Part shown: piece after piece, positions 1 through 5,776 of the stretch
How the letters are laid out: each line of letters opens with the position of its first letter
Position numbering within the stretch: position 1 is the stretch's first letter
DNA from: an uncultured Lachnospiraceae bacterium
GTDB taxonomy: Bacteria; Bacillota; Clostridia; Lachnospirales; Lachnospiraceae
Assembly (NCBI GenBank): GCA_947177105.1
Contig: CAMWTF010000004.1
Coordinates: forward strand, 1 to 26,251
Direction: 5' to 3'
Length of the DNA stretch: 26,251 nucleotides
Notes under the pieces: generated by a model
Told to the model about the DNA's origin: nothing
Databases searched by the model: none
Seen by the model: the letters and a program-made list of their open reading frames with translations, nothing else
Translations under genes and position numbers: made by a program

Positions 1-1003
1 GCACCCGGTTCTGGATGATCTCCGCCACCTGCTTAGCGGTCTTGACTCCGGATAAGTAGGTGCGGGCCTCCTCCAGTATGATATCCTCTATGTAATAGGT
101 GTTTTGAGGACGGGAAACCGCCCGATCCAGAATATCCTTATATTCCTCTGTCCAGGGGGAGCCGTCCGGCTTTGTATATAGTCCATGATATTGACCGCCG
201 CCTGTAGAGTATTTCCATGGAAGCTCTGTCGGGTAATCATCCATATAGACTATACTTTTCTCCAGTATGTCATTTCTGACGGGATGGGACAATTCCCTCT
301 GCCTTTGCCAGCCAAAAAGGCTAGCCAGATAGGCGTCAATCAGTTCCCTGTGCTCCGCCTGGGCGCTTACCACCAGGAAGTAATCGGCGTTCCAATAGTT
401 TCCTTTTTCCGCCTCAGTGGGAAATCCCACCGGGTGGAACCCCTCGCCCATACGGGACAGCTCCTCACTGAAATCCACAAAGCTCTCCATATTGGGATAG
501 AAAGAGGCGGCGCCGCCGTCCTTCATTATGGAAGGGGAAGAATTATCGCCGGTGGCCTCGTTCACAGTCTCCAGCGCCCTTATAAAAAGAGGATTGTCAA
601 AATCACAGGTGCCGGCATCCATGTCCAGGAAGGGGGAGTTTGGCAGATCCTGCAGAAGCAGCAGGCGCAGCGCATTTATCTTGGCCATGTACCGGCGGCT
701 GGTCATGATTTTCTCAAATTCCGGGTGCTCCTCCATCACATCCAGGGCCTCCTCCAGCGTCCAGTTCTCCTCCGGCCACACCTCGTCTGAGACCAGCAGG
801 GTGGTCACATAGGCTTGCGGGGGAAGACCTATCTGGCGCCCGTCTATCACACCGCAGGAGAGCGCCCCTTCGTAGAGGGATTCCCGCAGATCCTCATCCA
901 ATACGCCGCTTAAGTCCGCCAGCACACCCTTCTCGTACAGCGTCCGCATATCTTCGCCTGACACATAGTAGATGTCCGCTCCGTTTCCCGCAATCAGGTC
1001 CGC
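1..1003. repeat. 1003-bp perfect repeat, copy 1 (identical to 5803-6805)
   Basis: Line-by-line comparison at an offset of 5802 shows no mismatch from base 1 to 1003. From 1004 onward substitutions appear immediately. The repeat encodes the C-terminal solute-binding-like half of lipoproteins 1 and 3. It probably continues left beyond the window. Confidence 0.95.
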
Positions 1004-2263
1004 TATGGATCGGGTGCGGAAGTCCGCCAGGCTTCCCTCCGCCTGCTGCATAAGGATCGGATGCTCCATATGCTCCTGGGAGAACATGACGGCGCTGGAG
1101 TTGATAAAGGAGCTGTCTTTCACCAGACTGGCCAAATATATGGGATCTCCCTCCTCGCCCGGTTCCGGCCCCAGTTTACAGATGATAGCCTTTTCCCGGC
1201 TATAATCCATTATGATCGGAAAACCAGCGTCGCTGATAGCTATAAAAATATCTAAATGGTTTTTTCCCAGCCCTTTATCCTTATAGCTGAAACAGACTCC
1301 TGCGTCTCCTGTAAGGAGGTTCCAGCGGTACAGCTGACCATTATCCCCATAATATAGGACGCCGTCGGCAGTGATCGCCATGGGGCTTGAATGGGGCGGA
1401 AGTTCCGTGAAAAACCTTCCCTGGTTGGTGGAAGGGTCATACATTACCAGGATCCCTTCCTGTTCCATGTTGCTGTATAGCTCAAAGACGGGTTCTCCCT
1501 GGGCTGTCTTCATAGCAAAATTGCAAAAAATGTCTTCCTTATCCCAGGCCAGCTGGGCAAGGGTTTTTCCCTCTGCGTCAAGTACTATGACCCTATTGTT
1601 AGCTTCAAGGTAATAATGTCCATCACAGTCAACAAAGACTCTTGAAAAGAAACGAGAGCCGTCAGCATACTCTGTAATGCAGCCTTCGCTTGTCTGTATG
1701 ATCGGATACAGGTCTATGGCGCTTATAAATTCCCCCTCAATGGAAAAATGCATGGCCAGATATGCCAGGGTTTCCGTATCCTTCTGTACATGGACAAGGA
1801 GCACATATTCCTGAGGATTCAGAATATCAAAAGAGGATACGGACATCTCTGCGTCTCCGTATTCCTCCATATCCGGCAGTTCAATGAGTCGATGCCAGAT
1901 TTCTCCAGTCGAATCCTCGTAGCCGCTTAGGCAATAGACGTTCGGGGCGGTTGAATCGGCGGAAACAGAACATTCGGTCATCGCGTAAAAATTTGCTCCC
2001 CAATGCCTGTATCCGCTGAATATGCTGCCATATTCCTGCTCCGGCTGATACTCCAGTCCGCTGATATATTTTTCAACATAATATATTCCTCCGTTGTATG
2101 TACCGTCGCCGTTTACCCAAGCTTCTGTTTTCCAGTCGCGGTTATTGCGACCCGAATCTGTTTGGAGTGAATCGGTGGTATTGTTCACGTCTGAACGACC
2201 GCAGGCCGTCAGAGAGAGCAGCAGTATCAGTAATAATATCGGATTATATATTTTTTTGGGCAT
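1..2263 (-). CDS. Surface lipoprotein 1 of the array, propeller-like + solute-binding-like (3' end cut by window)
   Basis: The frame opens at ATG 2263 behind a good ribosome site (AGGAAAGG) and stays open to the window edge, giving 754 codons. By comparison with its paralogues only about 8 residues and the stop are missing. The signal peptide ends in a lipobox (SLTAC, Cys21), so the product should be a lipid-anchored surface protein. Residues about 60-390 contain repeated strand-turn-strand blocks (for example VDCDGHYY, VLYYGDNGQLYRWNL) that look like a beta-propeller. Residues about 400 onward resemble family 1 extracellular solute-binding proteins of sugar ABC transporters. The last 1003 bases inside the window (334 codons) are identical to lipoprotein 3, whereas the N-terminal half differs at many positions. 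No transporter partner is nearby, so a sensing or scavenging role is inferred only. Confidence 0.85.
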   Translation of the reverse strand, partial: MPKKIYNPILLLILLLSLTACGRSDVNNTTDSLQTDSGRNNRDWKTEAWVNGDGTYNGGIYYVEKYISGLEYQPEQEYGSIFSGYRHWGANFYAMTECSVSADSTAPNVYCLSGYEDSTGEIWHRLIELPDMEEYGDAEMSVSSFDILNPQEYVLLVHVQKDTETLAYLAMHFSIEGEFISAIDLYPIIQTSEGCITEYADGSRFFSRVFVDCDGHYYLEANNRVIVLDAEGKTLAQLAWDKEDIFCNFAMKTAQGEPVFELYSNMEQEGILVMYDPSTNQGRFFTELPPHSSPMAITADGVLYYGDNGQLYRWNLLTGDAGVCFSYKDKGLGKNHLDIFIAISDAGFPIIMDYSREKAIICKLGPEPGEEGDPIYLASLVKDSSFINSSAVMFSQEHMEHPILMQQAEGSLADFRTRSIADLIAGNGADIYYVSGEDMRTLYEKGVLADLSGVLDEDLRESLYEGALSCGVIDGRQIGLPPQAYVTTLLVSDEVWPEENWTLEEALDVMEEHPEFEKIMTSRRYMAKINALRLLLLQDLPNSPFLDMDAGTCDFDNPLFIRALETVNEATGDNSSPSIMKDGGAASFYPNMESFVDFSEELSRMGEGFHPVGFPTEAEKGNYWNADYFLVVSAQAEHRELIDAYLASLFGWQRQRELSHPVRNDILEKSIVYMDDYPTELPWKYSTGGGQYHGLYTKPDGSPWTEEYKDILDRAVSRPQNTYYIEDIILEEARTYLSGVKTAKQVAEIIQNRV

Positions 2264-2325
2264 ATTATCCTTTCCTACTTATTAAGAAGCGCCTTCTAAC
2301 ATATACTTCAAGTAATCAATAAACT

Positions 2326-2360
2326 TCGAGACTCTAAGAATAAAATTTTTAGAGTCTCGA
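2326..2360. terminator. Perfect 12-bp hairpin between small gene A and lipoprotein 1
   Basis: TCGAGACTCTAA (2326-2337) pairs perfectly with TTAGAGTCTCGA (2349-2360) across an 11-base AT-rich loop. It lies 21 bases after the stop of small gene A and 62 bases before the start of lipoprotein 1 on the minus strand. No long T-run follows on either strand, so it may be a weak terminator, attenuator or RNA-stability hairpin. The equivalent gap between small gene B and lipoprotein 2 (5188-5234) is only 47 bases and lacks it. Confidence 0.55.
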
Positions 2361-2380
2361 CAAAGCTGGAAAGTCAAAAC

Positions 2381-2653
2381 TTAATATGTAGAGCGATGAT
2401 TTTCCGATTTGTGATTAATGGTATCCACTACTGTTCCGCAATCTAAGCAGTGATAGGTTGTGAAGTATTCTGTTACATCCACTTTACAATTTTTACCATC
2501 GTGCTGATGGGTATATGAGTAAGATGAAGTAACAGTATCAAAGGAAGATATATTGGTGTGATCACATGCCTCCCTCGCCGCCGCTGCCTGTACAGCGATA
2601 CCATTAAATAATAACCCCAAAACCATCAGTGACGCTAAAATGCTTCTTTTCAT
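2381..2653 (-). CDS. Small secreted Cys/His protein A (90 aa, unknown function)
   Basis: The ribosome site is very strong (AGGAGGAGG, about 8 bases before ATG 2653). A cleavable signal peptide (residues 1 to about 25, ending AVQAAA) has no lipobox, so the product should be exported. The mature part is about 65 residues. It carries four cysteines (C30, C56, C69, C72) and histidines H32, H49, H51, H68, H81 and H86. CDH (30-32), CLDCG (69-73) and HxxxxH (81-86) resemble a small zinc-ribbon-like site, but disulfides are equally possible outside the cell. It aligns without gaps to small protein B, with an identical first 35 residues and a diverged remainder. No family was recognised. It precedes lipoprotein 1 and is probably expressed from the promoter at 2697-2725. 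Confidence 0.75.
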   Translation of the reverse strand: MKRSILASLMVLGLLFNGIAVQAAAAREACDHTNISSFDTVTSSYSYTHQHDGKNCKVDVTEYFTTYHCLDCGTVVDTINHKSENHRSTY

Positions 2654-2696
2654 ACGGAAATCCTCCTCCTGTCACACTGACAATATATTTTTTTAT

Positions 2697-2725
2697 AATA
2701 TAACATATAATAAAAATGAAGTCAA
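2697..2725 (-). promoter_or_regulatory. Promoter of small gene A
   Basis: On the minus strand TTGACT (-35, 2725-2720) is followed by a 17-base spacer and TATATT (-10, 2702-2697). This is a near-consensus housekeeping promoter about 45 bases upstream of the small gene A start. Surrounding bases are AT-rich. The same sequence occurs in the other repeat copy. Confidence 0.7.
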
Positions 2726-2852
2726 TTAATGTTATGCTTAGCATGTAAAATTTCACAAACGGCATAATATATTTATGACAGTACGTGGATTTTTTATAGA
2801 TTAGGAATTGTATTTATCATGTACTTTCATAGAAGTGGTCTATCAATATAAG

Positions 2853-2892
2853 AGAGCGATACCCGGCCATTTAGGTGTCCGAATATCGCTCT
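2853..2892 (-). terminator. Hairpin after lipoprotein 2
   Basis: AGAGCGATA (2853-2861) pairs with TATCGCTCT (2884-2892) across a 22-base loop, 24 bases after the lipoprotein 2 stop codon. The T-run after the stem is poor, so termination is inferred mainly from position. The identical hairpin follows lipoprotein 3. Confidence 0.5.
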
Positions 2893-2916
2893 GTGTAAAA
2901 TCTATCGGTTATCAGG

Positions 2917-5187
2917 TCATTGCTGTTCGTGCAGGTATAGCTGCACCCGGTTCTGGATGATCTCCGCCACCTGCTTAGCGGTCTTGACTCCGGATAAATA
3001 GGTGCGGGCCTCTTCCAATATGATGTCCTCTATATAATAGGTATTTTGGGGACGGGAAACCGCCCGATCCAGAATATCCTTATATTCCTCTGTCCAGGGA
3101 GAACCGTCCGGCTTTGTGGCTAATAAATAATACGTTCCGCCGCCCATAGTGTACTCCCATGAGGGTTCCGGTACGTCCGTATAATATACACCAGTTTCCA
3201 CTATGTCATTTCTGATAGGATGGGATAATTCCCTCTGCCTGTGCCAGCTAAAAAGGGTAGCCAGGTAGGCATCAATCAAATCTCTGTGTTCTGCCCGGGC
3301 GTTCACCACCAGGAAGTAATCGGCGTTCCAATAGCTTCCACTCCCCGCCTCAGTGGGAAACCCTACCGGATGGAACCCCTCTCCCATACGGGACATCTCA
3401 TCACTGAAATCCACAAAATTCTCCATGTTTGGATAGAAAGAGGCGGCTCCGCCTTCCTTCATTATGGAAGGAGATGAATTATCGCCGGTGGCTTCGTCCA
3501 CCATCTCCAATGCCCTAATAAACAGGGGATTATTAAAATCGCAGGTACCGGTGTCCATGTCCAGGAAGGGGGAATTAGGCAGATCCTGCAGGAGCAGTAG
3601 GCGCAGCGCGTTTATCTTGGCCATGTATCTGCGGCTGGTCATAATCTTCTCAAATTCCGGGTGTTCCTCCATCACTGTCAGGGCTTCCTCCAGCGTCCAG
3701 CTGTCTTCCGGCCACAGTTCGTCAGAGACCAGCAGTGAGGTCACGTAGGCTTCCAGAGGAAGTCCTATCTGGCATCCGTCTATCACGCCGCAGGAGAGAG
3801 CGCCTTCGTAGAGGGATTCCCGCAGATCCTCTCCCAACACGCCGCTTAAGTCTGCCAGCACACCCTTCTCGTACAGCGACCGCATATCTTCGCCTGACAC
3901 ATAGAAGATGTCCGCTCCGTTTCCTGCGATCAGGTCCGCCAGCGCCCGGGTGCGAAAGTCTGCCAAACTCCCTTCCGCCTGCTGCATAAGGATCGGGTGA
4001 TCTATATGCTCCTGAGAGAACATGACGGCGCTGGAGTTGATAAAGGAACTGTCTTTCACCAGACTGACCAGACGTATGGGATCTCCCTCCTCGCCCGGTT
4101 CCGGCCCCAGTTTGCATATTATAGCCCTTTCCCGGCTGATGTCCATAATAATAGGTAAGCCCGTGTCACTGATGGCAATATATATCATTTGTTCATTTCT
4201 TCCCAGTCCCAACTCGTCATAGCTGAAGCAAACGCCTGTGTTCCCATTATAGAGATTCCAGCGATACAACTGCCCTTTATCTCCATAATAGAGAACACCG
4301 TCGCCAGTAATTCCCTTAGGGCTTGAAGAAGGCAGCTGTTCTGTAAAAATTCTCTCCTTACCGATGGCAGAGTCATACATTACCAGGCGCATTTTCTTTT
4401 CTTTGCTATTGTACTGCTCAAAGATGGGTTCTCCCTCCGCCGTTTTCGTGGAAAAGAAGGAAAAAGTGTTTTCTGTATCCCAGACCAATTCTGTAAGCAG
4501 CTTTCCATCCGTGTCCAGCACCAGGACTTTCTCTCCCGAGAGAGGGGTAAGAAAATAGTGACCTTCATGATCGACATAGACAGATGATGAAAAGCCCGTT
4601 TGGCCCTCAGGAGAGGTTCTGCCGGATTGCATAGCCGGATATAGATCAACGGTATCCAGAAGTTCTCCATTCATGGAAAACCGCATGGCCAGATAAGCCA
4701 GGATTTCATCATCCTTTAATATCTGCGTAAACAGAATATATTCCTGAGGACTCCGGATGTCAAAGGAAGAGATAAACATATCGGCTTCTCCATATTCTTC
4801 TAACTCCGGTAGTTCGATGTGCTGGTGCCAGACTTCGCCGGTTGCATCCTCATAGCCGCTTAAGAAATAGACTCTTTGCCAGGATGAATCTTCAAGAGTA
4901 AAAAATTTGTCCAACACATAGAAGTTTGCTCCCCAGCATTTGTATTCACTGGAACGGTCGTCATACGCTTGCTTTGGTTGATATTCCAGCCCGCTGATAT
5001 ATTTTTCCGCATAATATGTTTCTCCAGCGTACATGGCATCACTGTATTGCCAGTTCTCCGTCTTCCAGTCGTAGGTGCTGTGATTTGGCTGGACCGGATC
5101 TTGAAATGAACCGGAATCCTGCTGGTCACAGGCCGTCAGCGCAAGAATTAGGAGGGGGATGAAGAAATATGTTTTCTTTTTAAACAT
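2917..5187 (-). CDS. Surface lipoprotein 2 of the array, propeller-like + solute-binding-like (756 aa)
   Basis: It starts at ATG 5187 with a modest ribosome site (CAGGAA). The signal peptide ends in lipobox ALTAC (Cys20). Residues about 50-375 have repeated blade-like strands (YLSGYEDATGE, VLYYGDKGQLYRWNL, IYIAISDTGLPIIMD). Residues about 390-756 look like a family 1 solute-binding domain: ADLIAGNGADIFYVSGEDM, then GLPLEAYVTSLLVSDELW, the aromatic-rich SYWNADYFLVVNA, and the C-terminal IIQNRVQLYLHE end seen in sugar-binding lipoproteins. It lies 47 bases after small gene B with no separate good promoter, so the two are probably co-transcribed. It is the most divergent of the three in the C-terminal domain (for example around residues 660-690). 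The ligand cannot be deduced. Confidence 0.9.
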   Translation of the reverse strand: MFKKKTYFFIPLLILALTACDQQDSGSFQDPVQPNHSTYDWKTENWQYSDAMYAGETYYAEKYISGLEYQPKQAYDDRSSEYKCWGANFYVLDKFFTLEDSSWQRVYFLSGYEDATGEVWHQHIELPELEEYGEADMFISSFDIRSPQEYILFTQILKDDEILAYLAMRFSMNGELLDTVDLYPAMQSGRTSPEGQTGFSSSVYVDHEGHYFLTPLSGEKVLVLDTDGKLLTELVWDTENTFSFFSTKTAEGEPIFEQYNSKEKKMRLVMYDSAIGKERIFTEQLPSSSPKGITGDGVLYYGDKGQLYRWNLYNGNTGVCFSYDELGLGRNEQMIYIAISDTGLPIIMDISRERAIICKLGPEPGEEGDPIRLVSLVKDSSFINSSAVMFSQEHIDHPILMQQAEGSLADFRTRALADLIAGNGADIFYVSGEDMRSLYEKGVLADLSGVLGEDLRESLYEGALSCGVIDGCQIGLPLEAYVTSLLVSDELWPEDSWTLEEALTVMEEHPEFEKIMTSRRYMAKINALRLLLLQDLPNSPFLDMDTGTCDFNNPLFIRALEMVDEATGDNSSPSIMKEGGAASFYPNMENFVDFSDEMSRMGEGFHPVGFPTEAGSGSYWNADYFLVVNARAEHRDLIDAYLATLFSWHRQRELSHPIRNDIVETGVYYTDVPEPSWEYTMGGGTYYLLATKPDGSPWTEEYKDILDRAVSRPQNTYYIEDIILEEARTYLSGVKTAKQVAEIIQNRVQLYLHEQQ

Positions 5188-5234
5188 TATTAAATTCCTG
5201 ATTATATAATTATATGGAGGGAATATTTTTTAGA

Positions 5235-5513
5235 TCAGTGACATCCCGGTACACTGTGATCCGTTGATGTATGATCAATGGTATCTACTATTGTCCCACA
5301 ATCCGAGCAGACATAGGTTGTAAAGTACTCTCTTTTGGTTATACGACATGTCGTGCCATTGGAATCATGGTAACTATAGCTGATCGAAGTAGTAGTGTCA
5401 AAAGAATGTATGTTGGTGTGATCACATGCCTCCCTCGCCGCCGCTGCCTGTACAGCGATACCATTAAATAATAACCCCAAAACCATCAGTGACGCTAAAA
5501 TGCTTCTTTTCAT
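5235..5513 (-). CDS. Small secreted Cys/His protein B (92 aa, unknown function)
   Basis: Paralogue of small protein A with the same strong ribosome site (AGGAGGAGG) and an identical first 35 residues, including the signal peptide. The mature part keeps C30, H32, C56, CSDCG (69-73) and H81/H86, as well as EYFTTY and the GTxVDTIxH core. It differs at many other positions and adds a C-terminal CH pair (C91, H92). The retained residues suggest a metal-binding or disulfide scaffold. The pattern of identical leader and changing mature part recalls families of secreted peptides, but no leader-peptidase motif (such as a double glycine) is visible. It sits directly upstream of lipoprotein 2 and is probably in the same transcript. 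Confidence 0.75.
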   Translation of the reverse strand: MKRSILASLMVLGLLFNGIAVQAAAAREACDHTNIHSFDTTTSISYSYHDSNGTTCRITKREYFTTYVCSDCGTIVDTIDHTSTDHSVPGCH

Positions 5514-5556
5514 ACGGAAATCCTCCTCCTGTCACACTGACAATATATTTTTTTAT

Positions 5557-5585
5557 AATATAACATATAATAAAAATGAAGTCAA
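5557..5585 (-). promoter_or_regulatory. Promoter of small gene B / lipoprotein 2
   Basis: On the minus strand TTGACT (5585-5580), a 17-base spacer and TATATT (5562-5557) form a near-consensus promoter about 45 bases upstream of small gene B. It is identical to the promoter of small gene A. Confidence 0.7.
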
Positions 5586-5712
5586 TTAATGTTATGCTTA
5601 GCATGTAAAATTTCACAAACGGCATAATATATTTATGACAGTACGTGGATTTTTTATAGATTAGGAATTGTATTTATCATGTACTTTCATAGAAGTGGTC
5701 TATCAATATAAG

Positions 5713-5752
5713 AGAGCGATACCCGGCCATTTAGGTGTCCGAATATCGCTCT
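5713..5752 (-). terminator. Hairpin after lipoprotein 3
   Basis: The 9-bp stem AGAGCGATA / TATCGCTCT with a 22-base loop lies 24 bases after the lipoprotein 3 stop. It is the exact duplicate of the hairpin at 2853-2892. The T-run is weak. Confidence 0.5.
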
Positions 5753-5776
5753 GTGTAAAATCTATCGGTTATCAGG

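Larger units (their letters stand above)
2553..2997. repeat. 445-bp perfect repeat, copy 1 (identical to 5413-5857)
   Basis: Base-by-base comparison shows no mismatch with 5413-5857. The repeat covers the signal-peptide end of a small gene, its ribosome site and promoter, the 263-bp intergenic gap with its hairpin, and the last 27 codons (including the stop) of a lipoprotein gene. Identity stops within the coding regions on both sides, as expected from gene conversion or unequal crossing-over. Confidence 0.95.

Noticed and set aside
185..790. A 201-codon plus-strand open frame, duplicated exactly at 5987-6592
   Set aside because: Its perfect conservation only reflects the 1003-bp DNA repeat; it is antisense to the lipoprotein genes.
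3722..4117. A 131-codon minus-strand frame within lipoprotein 2, rich in Arg and Gly
   Set aside because: It is an alternative frame of a well-supported gene with composition typical of frame-shifted reading and no start signal.
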